Below are positions 42,404-50,422 of a stretch of DNA of 64,000 nucleotides, piece after piece. The DNA is from Colwellia psychrerythraea 34H (lineage in GTDB: Bacteria > Pseudomonadota > Gammaproteobacteria > Enterobacterales > Alteromonadaceae). How positions within the stretch are numbered: the first letter of the stretch is position 1; each line of letters begins with the position of its first letter. Location: the NCBI RefSeq assembly GCF_000012325.1, contig NC_003910.7, positions 1,302,001-1,366,000 of the forward strand. The letters run 5' to 3'. Position numbers and translations under genes: made by a program. The notes beneath the pieces are model-generated. The model ran no database searches, was not told the origin of the DNA, and worked only from the letters and a program-made list of their open reading frames with translations.

Positions 42404-43567
42404 ATGTCACTATTCCGTAATATCAAGCTCAAGATAAAGTTAGCCCGAAAAACGTTATCCATAATAGCCTGTTGTACACTTGTTCCTTTTGTTGCAAATA
42501 GCAATGAAACGTTACTGGCCAGCCTTAGTCAATTTAATGAAAATATCACGGCTAAATTACACTTTGCTGATAGCGGAATACCTTGGGGAATGGCGTGGTT
42601 ACCTAATGGTGATTTATTAATTACCCTGCGTGACGGCGAATTAAAGAGGCTAAAAAAAGGACAAAGCATTGCTGACACAATTTCCGACTTGCCAGAGATA
42701 GCGGTTGGCAGCCAAGGTGGTTTACTTGATATCGCAGTACATCCAGATTATGCCAACAATGGTTGGATATATTTTTCTTACGCAAAAGAAGATAACAAAG
42801 GTAATAAAAGCACGGCGATAATGCGAGCTAAACTCAATGACAAGATGCTAACCGACCAAGAAGATATTTATGTCGCTCAAGCTTATGGTAGAAAAGGTGT
42901 TCATTTTGGTAGTCGGTTAGTTTTTGATAACCAAGGGTATTTGTATTTCTCTATTGGTGACCGAGGTCAAAGAGATGTCAACCCTCAAGACATTACACGC
43001 GATGCAGGCAAGGTTTATCGATTACATGATGATGGCCGTATACCTGATGACAATCCCTTTGTTAATAATGATAAAGCTAAAAAGGCTATCTATTCCTATG
43101 GTCACCGTAATCCTCAAGGTATGGTTAAACACCCAATAACTGGCGATATTTGGACTCATGAACATGGTCCACGTGGTGGTGATGAAGTTAATCTTATCGG
43201 CAAAGGTAAAAACTACGGTTGGCCAATCATTAGTTATGGTATTAACTACTCAGGTACTGAGATTACCGACTTAACTCAAAAGAAAGGCATGGAACAACCG
43301 TTATGGTATTGGGATCCTTCGATAGCACCTTCAGGTATGGCATTTGTAACCAGTGATAAATATCCTCATTGGCAGGGTAATATACTGGTAGGCTCATTAA
43401 AGTTTGGCCAGATAGTTATGGTTACTTTAGCAGGAAATAAAGCTGTTAAGGCGGAAGTCGTTAAAGATGAACTTACACGAGTACGCAACATTAAGCAGGG
43501 ACCAGACGGCTATGTTTATGTTGCGGTGGATGGCCAAGGGATTTATAAATTAATACCGAAGCTTTAA
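42404..43567 (+). CDS. PQQ-dependent sugar dehydrogenase, YliI/Asd-like
   Basis: A 387-residue exported beta-propeller of the glucose/sorbosone dehydrogenase family (aldose sugar dehydrogenase), which uses PQQ in the periplasm. Signal peptide MSLFRNIKLKIKLARKTLSIIACCTLVPFVANS. Family motifs: IPWGMAWLPNGDLLITLRDGEL, GGLLDIAVHPDY, HFGSRLVFDNQGYLYFSIGDRG, HEHGPRGGDEVNLIGKGKNYGWP. I choose the ATG at 42404 because it gives a good signal peptide; the frame is open to a TTG at 42350. PQQ synthesis genes are not in the window. Confidence 0.88.
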   Translation: MSLFRNIKLKIKLARKTLSIIACCTLVPFVANSNETLLASLSQFNENITAKLHFADSGIPWGMAWLPNGDLLITLRDGELKRLKKGQSIADTISDLPEIAVGSQGGLLDIAVHPDYANNGWIYFSYAKEDNKGNKSTAIMRAKLNDKMLTDQEDIYVAQAYGRKGVHFGSRLVFDNQGYLYFSIGDRGQRDVNPQDITRDAGKVYRLHDDGRIPDDNPFVNNDKAKKAIYSYGHRNPQGMVKHPITGDIWTHEHGPRGGDEVNLIGKGKNYGWPIISYGINYSGTEITDLTQKKGMEQPLWYWDPSIAPSGMAFVTSDKYPHWQGNILVGSLKFGQIVMVTLAGNKAVKAEVVKDELTRVRNIKQGPDGYVYVAVDGQGIYKLIPKL

Positions 43568-43639
43568 TTAGTTTTTCACGATATAAATCAGCTGTTTATC
43601 TATAAAACCTTATGTTGATCAGTATTTAGGTATTATTTA

Positions 43640-44185
43640 TCAATCACTTGGCAGGATCAGTTTTTTTGCCATTTCTTTTGCCATTAATGCTGATTTTTTC
43701 ATGCCCCTGGTGTGCGCCATCACGATAGCCCCTTCAATCAATAAGTCAATTTGATCTGCTTTACTTTCATTTCCAGCAGGTAACTTAGTTTTAATAAGTT
43801 CTACAACCTGTTGTTTGTGTTTTTGTGAGAATAAAAAGATTGGATGTTGGGCGTCAGAATATTCGGCACTGGCATTAATAAAATTACAGCCGTAAAAAGT
43901 ATCGCTATTAAACCACTCGTGCAACGCATCGAATATAGCGAATATGCCAAGAGAACTCTCTTTTTCTAGATCGTCTATCTTAGACGATAGCATCGATAAT
44001 ACTTGGTGATGTCGTTGCTCTAATACGGCAAGTATCAATTCATCTTTACTGCGAAAATGTTTATACAAGGTGGCTTTTGATACCTTGGCTTGAGACAAAA
44101 TTAAATCAATACCGGTCGCGTGATATCCCTGCTGATTGAATAATGTTAACGCCGTATCGATCAGGTGTTGTCTTCTTGGTTGCAT
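43640..44185 (-). CDS. TetR/AcrR family transcriptional repressor
   Basis: A 181-residue TetR regulator with N-terminal HTH (ALTLFNQQGYHATGIDLILSQAKVSKATLYKHFRSKDELILAVL, residues 12-55) and a helical ligand domain with YGCNFINASAEYSD typical of the AcrR/YxaF-like group. Divergent from the VOC/PNPOx-like genes; two operator-like sites overlap the promoter of those genes. Confidence 0.92.
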   Translation of the reverse strand: MQPRRQHLIDTALTLFNQQGYHATGIDLILSQAKVSKATLYKHFRSKDELILAVLEQRHHQVLSMLSSKIDDLEKESSLGIFAIFDALHEWFNSDTFYGCNFINASAEYSDAQHPIFLFSQKHKQQVVELIKTKLPAGNESKADQIDLLIEGAIVMAHTRGMKKSALMAKEMAKKLILPSD

Positions 44186-44237
44186 GTGATTTCATCATTG
44201 CTTTTGTAGTTATTGTTAAATTATACCAATTTTTCGC

Positions 44238-44286
44238 TTGACGTAAACAGTTCTGTTCACCTATGCTTATGTACAGATCTGTTCAC
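44238..44286 (+). promoter_or_regulatory. promoter with two tandem TetR operator-like sites
   Basis: -35 TTGACG (44238-44243), 18-base spacer and -10 TATGCT (44262-44267) for the VOC gene. AACAGTTCTGTTCAC (44246-44260) fills the spacer and TACAGATCTGTTCAC (44272-44286) follows the -10; both contain the dyad ACAG-NN-CTGT or ACAGATCTGT, spaced 26 bases. A bound TetR protein would block the promoter. Confidence 0.75.
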
Positions 44287-44331
44287 CTAGTGTGAATTTT
44301 AATTAATCATACCAAAGAAAGGCCATTATTT

Positions 44332-44766
44332 ATGTGCAAGACCACAACTGACTCCAATGCTAATATCGCGACCACTAATACGTTAGGTATTCATCATCTG
44401 GGACTTACTGTGCCAGATATTAAGCAAACATCTACTTTCTTCATTGAACAGATGAATTTTCATCACGTTGGTGGACAAGAAGAATATCCGTCAATTTTTA
44501 TTTCTGATGGCACTGTGATGTTGACACTATGGCAAGTTAACGACTCAGAAAATTCAGTTGAATTCGACCGTAAAAACAATATTGGTTTACATCACTTTGC
44601 ACTTAAGGTGGCTAATATTGAGCACTTACAATATTTACATCAGCAATTTGCTACGCTTGATAATGTTGATATTGAATTTGCACCGGAGCCATTAGGACAA
44701 TCACCTTTTCAGCACATGATGTGTGTTATTCCAGGTGGTATTAGACTTGAATTAATTAGTGCCTAA
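44332..44766 (+). CDS. VOC family (glyoxalase/dioxygenase fold) protein
   Basis: A 144-residue vicinal-oxygen-chelate protein. Paired beta-alpha-beta-beta-beta motifs begin LGIHHLGLTVPDIKQTSTFFIEQM and IGLHHFALKVANIEHLQYLHQQF, with likely metal ligands His in IHHLGL and HHFALK and the Glu in IRLELIS. Reaction unknown; such proteins can be glyoxalases, dioxygenases or resistance proteins. Nine bases separate it from the following gene, so they form an operon under the divergent TetR repressor. Confidence 0.88.
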   Translation: MCKTTTDSNANIATTNTLGIHHLGLTVPDIKQTSTFFIEQMNFHHVGGQEEYPSIFISDGTVMLTLWQVNDSENSVEFDRKNNIGLHHFALKVANIEHLQYLHQQFATLDNVDIEFAPEPLGQSPFQHMMCVIPGGIRLELISA

Positions 44767-44775
44767 GGAACAGTA

Positions 44776-45693
44776 ATGGACAATGAAATAGTCTCTAGTT
44801 GGCACCAAGGTGAGTTAGCTGTTCAGCAACGAGCAGGCACTGATGAACGTATGGCAGAAATTGGCCCTAAATTTATTCGTGAATTTATGCCACAACAACA
44901 CCGTGATTTTTTTCAGTCACTGTCGATGATATTTGTAGGTTATACCGATCATTGTTCAAACGCTTATGCCAGTGTTTTATTTGGTGCGCCAGGATTTATT
45001 CAATCACCGACTGAAACTGAATTAGTGATTAATACTCAAAGCACTATAGGCGATTTTATCATTGAGGATCTAAGGGAAGGTGACCATATTGGGCTAGTAG
45101 GGATTGAATTTGATACTAAAAGACGTAACCGTATTAATGGTGTTATTACTGATATCAATCAAAAAAATATTAAGGTTAAGGTGTTACAAAGCTACGGTAA
45201 TTGCCCAAAATATATTCAACCAAAAGAGTTTGCTCCGAATAGATCTTATAGTGAATTTACCACTGTGAGCCTCGATCAACTTAGTCAAAAATATAGAGAG
45301 ATAATCTCTAGCGCAGATACTTTCTTTATTGCTAGTAGTTTTGATGATGGACAGAAATTTAGGAACCGAGGTGTTGATGTTTCTCACCGAGGAGGTGAAG
45401 TTGGCTTTGTTTCGATTAATGCAGCCGGACAATTATTGGTTGATGATTATGTGGGTAATGGTTTTTTTAATACTTTAGGTAATCTACTTGAAAACCCTAT
45501 CGCGAGCTTATTATTCTGTGATTGGCAGACAGGGCATGTTTTGAAGATCGCTGTATCAAGTGAAATCTTATGGCATGATGAGCAGCAAGATAGCGTGGTG
45601 TTAGCTGCTGGAAAGGTAAAGCGCTCGTTATGTTTTACGCCAATAAAAATAGAGCAATTCAATAATGGCTTAGCTTATATCCAACAATTTTAA
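44776..45693 (+). CDS. PNPOx-like flavin-binding split-barrel protein
   Basis: A 305-residue protein of the pyridoxamine 5'-phosphate oxidase-like superfamily. Characteristic blocks are SWHQGELAVQQRAG, FLQS-like DFFQSLSMIFVGYTDHCSNAYASVLFGAPGFI, IGLVGIEFDTKRRNRINGVI, GNCPKYIQPKEF and DVSHRGGEVGFVSIN with YVGNGFFNTLGNLLENPIASLLF. Relatives are described as putative flavin oxidoreductases. GAACAGT lies just before the ATG. Cotranscribed with the VOC gene. Confidence 0.85.
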   Translation: MDNEIVSSWHQGELAVQQRAGTDERMAEIGPKFIREFMPQQHRDFFQSLSMIFVGYTDHCSNAYASVLFGAPGFIQSPTETELVINTQSTIGDFIIEDLREGDHIGLVGIEFDTKRRNRINGVITDINQKNIKVKVLQSYGNCPKYIQPKEFAPNRSYSEFTTVSLDQLSQKYREIISSADTFFIASSFDDGQKFRNRGVDVSHRGGEVGFVSINAAGQLLVDDYVGNGFFNTLGNLLENPIASLLFCDWQTGHVLKIAVSSEILWHDEQQDSVVLAAGKVKRSLCFTPIKIEQFNNGLAYIQQF

Positions 45694-45757
45694 GCATTAG
45701 ATAATGAATGACGTTAAAGCTTGATATGAACACTTCACCCTAAATATTTTACTGGTG

Positions 45758-46990
45758 TTAGGATCTTAACGTTAATGTCACTAACGCAATGCCATGATCT
45801 GTACTTTCGCCATCACGCTCGAAAATAGGATTAATTAAGTGTCGATCGTAAGTATCGTAAGCGCTGACTTGATAAAGACTGTCGTGGTAACTGGCATCAA
45901 ATTCACACGATAATAAAATGTAATCGAGTACCGAGCTATCAGCACCAAAATAATGTGTTGGCGTACGCACAATTTGCTCTTCGCGAGCACTACTATTTTT
46001 AGTATCAGCAGTATCATTTTTTTCTACTATATCTGATGTGTTTTTACTATCTTCATCAGCTTTACTCGCTTCATGTTGTTCATTCTTGATTGCTGTTTGA
46101 AGTAAATCCCACGCATCATTTAAACAATACTTAGCAAGATAAGCATCACGGTCAATGGCAGAAACAAAACGTAAAGTATTTGTCAGCAAATGACTTAACA
46201 CACCATCGTCTAAGGTATTATTAAAATCCCCCATTAATACCATAGGGTTGCCTGTAGCCTCGCGTCGTTCAATCATATCAATCATTAATAACGTCGCTTC
46301 ACTGCCGCGTTGTATGGTTGAACCCCAACCACCCGCCACGTTAGCTTTTAGACTTTCTATAATCGTTTTTTCTGGCGACCAATGGTTCTTTTTCTCATCG
46401 ATTTCAATCATCGAACGCTTAGATTTAAAGTGCACAACATAACAATCACACTTGCCCATATGCGGGAGTTCAACAGTCGCTCTAATGACCTTTCGGCTAA
46501 AAGAAAAATCATTGGCTAAGCCTAATGTTTGCGCTAGTTCAGTATTTGCTTTTACTGCAGCCACCTCAGTAATAGGATAACGAGAGGCGATGGCTACCAC
46601 CGGACTACGATAAATAAAGTCATCAATAACAGTAGGTTGATCAACCACTGCAAAATAGGCATACCCCTGTGCGGCAACTAATTCTTTTAATGAATCGGCA
46701 CTAAAAACTTCTTGAAAACCAATAATGTCAGGTTGAAATTCACTTAGATACTCAGCAACCCATTTCTGTTTTTTTGCCCATTGCTCAGCACTATAAATGC
46801 GCTCAAATTCATAATAAGCATTTGGCGGTTCAAGGTAATTAAACAAGTTGAAAGTAGCAACTTTAAGTTGCGTATTTGCTACAGATACTGAGAGGGTTTC
46901 AGAAGAAGGGGATTGATCTATTTCTGTTTTATTGTTGTCGCTGATGATGATAACTCGCCTAAGTGATGAGTGATAATTGTACCTCATCAT
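45758..46990 (-). CDS. endonuclease/exonuclease/phosphatase family protein
   Basis: A 410-residue EEP-fold metal-dependent phosphoesterase. Motifs: KVATFNLFNYL, DIIGFQEVFS (Glu), HFKSKR, VLMGDFNNTLDDG (GDFN) and ESTDHGIALVTL (SDH). There is a polar acidic insert near residues 305-340 (KADEDSKNTSDIVEKNDTADTK). No signal peptide is clear. The start at 46990 lies at the edge of a repeat element, and the first 35 residues are not family-like, so the true start may be internal. Substrate may be nucleic acid or a lipid phosphate. Confidence 0.82.
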   Translation of the reverse strand: MMRYNYHSSLRRVIIISDNNKTEIDQSPSSETLSVSVANTQLKVATFNLFNYLEPPNAYYEFERIYSAEQWAKKQKWVAEYLSEFQPDIIGFQEVFSADSLKELVAAQGYAYFAVVDQPTVIDDFIYRSPVVAIASRYPITEVAAVKANTELAQTLGLANDFSFSRKVIRATVELPHMGKCDCYVVHFKSKRSMIEIDEKKNHWSPEKTIIESLKANVAGGWGSTIQRGSEATLLMIDMIERREATGNPMVLMGDFNNTLDDGVLSHLLTNTLRFVSAIDRDAYLAKYCLNDAWDLLQTAIKNEQHEASKADEDSKNTSDIVEKNDTADTKNSSAREEQIVRTPTHYFGADSSVLDYILLSCEFDASYHDSLYQVSAYDTYDRHLINPIFERDGESTDHGIALVTLTLRS

Positions 46991-46991
46991 T

Positions 46992-47062
46992 TATACCCGT
47001 TCCACTTGAAGATGCTCGTTTCAGGAAGTCTGAATCATGCATCTTCAAATGGAGCGGGTATA
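46992..47062. repeat. 71-bp inverted-repeat element
   Basis: Arms 46992-47015 (TATACCCG...GAAGATGC) and 47039-47062 (GCATCTTC...CGGGTATA) match at 22 of 24 positions, around a 23-base spacer. It directly precedes the second element, sharing TATA. Fragments with similar ends occur at 6259, 40395 and 48205. Confidence 0.85.
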
Positions 47063-47326
47063 TACTCATGATACTTCAAAATGTCTATTTCAGGACGCCT
47101 GAGCAATTCATGATCAAGGCGCTTATTTTTATTAATGGTTGTTCCCTTAAAAAAAGGAGCAACGACAAACATGATTTGCTCAGGCGTCCCCGAAGGGCGA
47201 GTTTTAAAGGCTTAAATGCGGCGTTATTGATTTTGACAAGGGAATAACCATACTCTTCAATCAATGCCTTGCCTCTAAGCCTTTAAATTCTCGCTGAAAC
47301 GAGCATTTCGAGGTAACATGAGTATA
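47061..47326. mobile_element. 266-bp nested inverted-repeat element
   Basis: Terminal inverted repeats 47061-47083 and 47304-47326 match at 20 of 23 positions. Inside, further inverted pairs are nested: GGACGCCTGAGCAA with TTGCTCAGGCGTCC, TGGTTGTTCCCTT with AAGGGAATAACCA, and CGAGTTTTAAAGGCTTA with TAAGCCTTTAAATTCTCG. The whole can fold as a long branched hairpin. No coding capacity. A decayed copy of the right half is at 40190-40285. Confidence 0.8.
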
Positions 47327-47375
47327 ATAAAGTTATCTAATTAAAAACCAGTAATGTTGTTGTGGGGAAGGGACT

Positions 47376-48104
47376 CTATTTATCAGCGTTTAATATTTGC
47401 TCTAATTTTAAGTCCGTTAACTTCATCACACTTTTGACCACATAAAACATGATTGCCATCAACATTATCGTTGAAGGTATAGCAATGACGGGATAACTTA
47501 ATAAAGTCATTTCTCCAAGCTGTTCATTAAACTGCGTGGTACCTGCAGGACTAACTACTATCCATTTTGCTAATAGATAATTCATCGTCGCAGAAAAAAC
47601 AAATGTTGCTGCTAACAAGTGATTTGCCCACTGAATTTTAGCTTTAAATTTATCTGTTTTATTTTTATTTGATAGAGACTCATAGATTAAATCTAAATTA
47701 AATAACATAGGATTTAATAAAATTTTGGCAATAAGCGGTTTGCCCCAAAAGCCTGATATAAGTACTACTAGCCCTATAGCTGAAGGTATTGCTGCTTCCT
47801 TAATGGCTAACCATTCCACATCTAATTCAAATAAACCAATGCCACCGGTTAAGAAGGTACTTAAAAAGCCAAGTAATGAAATAAAGTTCATCGACTTGTT
47901 TTTAATAAAGTCATACAAACCATAACTAATAGGAAATAATAATGCCAAAATCAAAGCATACATAGAGCCTAAATATTCATCTCCCGATAACTTCATTAAA
48001 ACAATCGATGGAACAGCAATATTAAAAATGACTTCTAACAGGATATTATTAGGGCGTTTGGCTTTTGTTTGAATAGACACGATAACTTCATAATTTGGAA
48101 ACAC
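47376..48104 (-). CDS. inner-membrane protein, possibly VC0807 family
   Basis: A 242-residue protein with about six hydrophobic segments (IFNIAVPSIVLMKLSG, MYALILALLFPISYGLYDF, FISLLGFLSTFLTGGIGLF, IPSAIGLVVLISGFWG, LLAATFVFSATMNYLLAKW, PSTIMLMAIMFYVVK). The start is a GTG at 48104. The pattern NIAVPSIVLMKLS ... KPLIAKILLNP resembles what I recall of VC0807-family proteins, related in shape to intracellular septation proteins. Function unknown. Confidence 0.6.
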   Translation of the reverse strand: MFPNYEVIVSIQTKAKRPNNILLEVIFNIAVPSIVLMKLSGDEYLGSMYALILALLFPISYGLYDFIKNKSMNFISLLGFLSTFLTGGIGLFELDVEWLAIKEAAIPSAIGLVVLISGFWGKPLIAKILLNPMLFNLDLIYESLSNKNKTDKFKAKIQWANHLLAATFVFSATMNYLLAKWIVVSPAGTTQFNEQLGEMTLLSYPVIAIPSTIMLMAIMFYVVKSVMKLTDLKLEQILNADK

Positions 48105-48289
48105 TGAGATAAGTAAGTATATTTCATCTGGTATTAGATCACAAAGCTAAAGGGGCAGGTAAGATAATTGATTCTGACGCAGTTATTTTAATTCCAACAA
48201 TCTGAAACATGCATCTTGCTTGGTTATAGGTATAATCATTGAAGTTAAATTTAACCTAAAAATATTTTACTCAGATAAAGCCAATTATT

Positions 48290-48484
48290 ATGAATGAAAA
48301 AAGAAAACTGCAAGACCCAACGCTAGTGTGCACTTGCAATGAGCTATATATCGATAATATTGAAGAGGCTATTCATGAAGGCGAAGAAGAGTATGCTGAA
48401 ATCATGCAATACAATGATACATTCCCTCGATGCGGCGAATGCCATGACCATGTTCAACAGTTAGTTGACAATATTAACCGTTGA
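48290..48484 (+). CDS. BFD-like [2Fe-2S] binding protein
   Basis: A 64-residue protein with the bacterioferritin-associated ferredoxin cysteine pattern: VCTCNELY (CxC) and RCGECHD (CxxC) 34 residues later, with NIEEAIHEGEEEYAEIMQYNDTFP between. Bfd transfers electrons to bacterioferritin for iron release. No bacterioferritin gene is nearby, so the partner is unknown. This gene is short but the cysteine pattern is convincing. Confidence 0.8.
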   Translation: MNEKRKLQDPTLVCTCNELYIDNIEEAIHEGEEEYAEIMQYNDTFPRCGECHDHVQQLVDNINR

Positions 48485-48539
48485 ACAGTTAGAGAAAACA
48501 CGACATAACTAGTGGTGAAATGTTGTTCTATCAATGCAG

Positions 48540-49814
48540 TTAAGTTCGATACTCTGCATTAATTTTGACGTAATCATAACTAAAATCACAGGTCCAAATA
48601 GTTGACTCTTCATTGCCTCGATGGAGTTGCACGGTAATATCAATTTCTGCTTCGTTCATTATCGCTTGTCCTTCATCTTCCTTATAACTTGCGGCACGTC
48701 CCCCTTTTTCAGCCACTAATAAACCACCAAAATAAAGTTCTAATTGGTTGGTATCTAAATCAGCTAATGAATCACACTCACGTGAAGCATAACCAATAGC
48801 AGCAAGTACACGGCCTAAATTAGGATCAGAAGCAAACATTGCTGTTTTTACTAAGGGACTTTTACCAATAGAAAAACCGATAGTTTTTGCTTCATCAATA
48901 GATAACGCACCTTTAACGGTGACCGTTATAAACTTAGTTGCGCCTTCGCCGTCACGAACGATGGCTTTAGCTAGGTACTGAGAGGTTTCAAGTAAGGCAT
49001 CAAAAACTTCTTGGTAACCTTTATCATTAGGGCTTGTGATAGCCACGGCATTACTTTTCCCGGTAGCAATAACAATAAAGGAGTCATTTGTTGAAGTATC
49101 GCCATCAACAGAGATGCAGTTAAATGATAAGTCTGCAATTTCTTTAGTCATACTATCTAATAACGATTGCGTTATATTAGCGTCGGTTGCTACATAACCT
49201 AACATGGTCGCCATATTAGGATGGATCATGCCAGCGCCTTTGGATATTCCGGTAATATTGATGCTTTCACCACCAACCTTTACCTGAGTCGCATAAGCTT
49301 TAGGGGCAATGTCCGTGGTCATAATTGCAGAAGCAGCATCAGCCCAGTTGTCAGTAGTTAAATTAGTCACCGCAAGTGGTAAACCTGCTAAGAGCTTATC
49401 CATAGGCAGATGTTCTAAAATTACGCCTGTTGAAAAAGGTAATATGGACTCTACTGGGATAGCCATAATTTCAGCTAAATGTTGGCAGGTTGTTAGTGCA
49501 TCTAACATGCCTTGCTCGCCTGTTCCTGCGTTAGCATTGCCTGTATTTACGACTAATGCTTTGATGCCTGACACATTGCCTCCCGTAGTAGCATTATTTT
49601 TTACTGCATCTAAATGTTTTTTACACAAGGTTACTGGCGCAGCGCAAAAACGGTTTTGGGTAAAAACACCAGAGACTGCACTACCATCACAGATTTCTAT
49701 AACGAGTAAATCTTTACGGTTTTGTGTTTTAATATTTGACTCAGCCCAACCTAGGCGAATGCCTTGAATTGGCGTAAGTGAAGCAGGGACTATTTCAGGT
49801 AAATTGACAGGCAT
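48540..49814 (-). CDS. argJ: bifunctional ornithine acetyltransferase / N-acetylglutamate synthase
   Basis: ArgJ transfers acetyl from N-acetylornithine to glutamate (and can use acetyl-CoA) in arginine synthesis. The 424-residue protein shows GIRLGWAESNIKTQNRKDL, VNTGNANAGTGEQG, the self-cleavage site KGAGMIHPNMATMLGY with the nucleophile Thr (near residue 195), and DTSTNDSFIVIATG. A single ArgJ chain is cleaved into alpha and beta subunits. It stands alone, without other arg genes, downstream of dnaK but separated by a terminator. Confidence 0.96.
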   Translation of the reverse strand: MPVNLPEIVPASLTPIQGIRLGWAESNIKTQNRKDLLVIEICDGSAVSGVFTQNRFCAAPVTLCKKHLDAVKNNATTGGNVSGIKALVVNTGNANAGTGEQGMLDALTTCQHLAEIMAIPVESILPFSTGVILEHLPMDKLLAGLPLAVTNLTTDNWADAASAIMTTDIAPKAYATQVKVGGESINITGISKGAGMIHPNMATMLGYVATDANITQSLLDSMTKEIADLSFNCISVDGDTSTNDSFIVIATGKSNAVAITSPNDKGYQEVFDALLETSQYLAKAIVRDGEGATKFITVTVKGALSIDEAKTIGFSIGKSPLVKTAMFASDPNLGRVLAAIGYASRECDSLADLDTNQLELYFGGLLVAEKGGRAASYKEDEGQAIMNEAEIDITVQLHRGNEESTIWTCDFSYDYVKINAEYRT

Positions 49815-50317
49815 AAAGAATTATTAATAATATAAAAGTAGATAAATATTACTATTTTATGGGTTTTTATGCAAAAGAATCATTTAGGTAACCTAGGATA
49901 AAATGCAGTTTTCTGTTGTCTCGACATTCTTTTGCTCGCTTTAGAATCCATTCAAGTATATTCAGGTACATTCAAAGTAACAGTGCTGAATGTATCTCAC
50001 CGGAGAACGTTGCATTTTTGTTATTTATTAAAACTGAGTTATTAAATTTAGTTTTTAAAGCGTAGATTTTTTAAGTAACCTGAACTCTGGATAATGAGTG
50101 CTTGATGTTTAAGTAAAATCAACAACTTAGATTGTTACGTATGAAAAGTAATAAAATTAAAGTAGTTATACGCTTTATCAATGTTTTATTTTATTCAATT
50201 ATCAAGGCAAAACGTTTATGAATAGCTGGCTATTTATCGACGTTTTAACGCTGAGAATTGGATGAAGAGGAATGTTGAGCAAGTGCTGCTTATCCAGAGT
50301 TCAGGTTAAGTAATAAA
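49815..50317. other. intergenic region between argJ and dnaK
   Basis: AT-rich; holds the argJ promoter area and the 233-bp inverted-repeat element at 50076-50308. Nothing else identified. Confidence 0.5.
50076..50308. mobile_element. 233-bp element with perfect 19-bp terminal inverted repeats
   Basis: TAACCTGAACTCTGGATAA (50076-50094) recurs exactly inverted at 50290-50308; the similarity continues inward over about 12 more bases. The interior is non-coding and contains an imperfect hairpin around 50207-50245 (AAAACG...AATAGC / GCTATT...CGTTTT). It ends just before the dnaK terminator. Shape and size suit a MITE. Confidence 0.8.
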
Positions 50318-50347
50318 AAACCCCCAACAATAAATGTTAGGGGTTTT
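50315..50347 (-). terminator. rho-independent terminator of dnaK
   Basis: On the minus strand, AAAACCCCTAACA / TGTTGGGGGTTTT with loop TTTAT, followed by TTTTTTATTA. It is 75 bases past the dnaK stop codon. Confidence 0.88.
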
Positions 50348-50422
50348 ACTTTCACTCTTTATAAGAATGATATTAATAAGCCAGATTTGTTAAAAGTTAA
50401 CTTATCAGTAATCACTTCATGA

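Noticed and set aside
46963..47247. 94-codon plus-strand frame across the repeat cluster
   Set aside because: Lies within inverted-repeat elements and overlaps the start of the EEP gene on the other strand.
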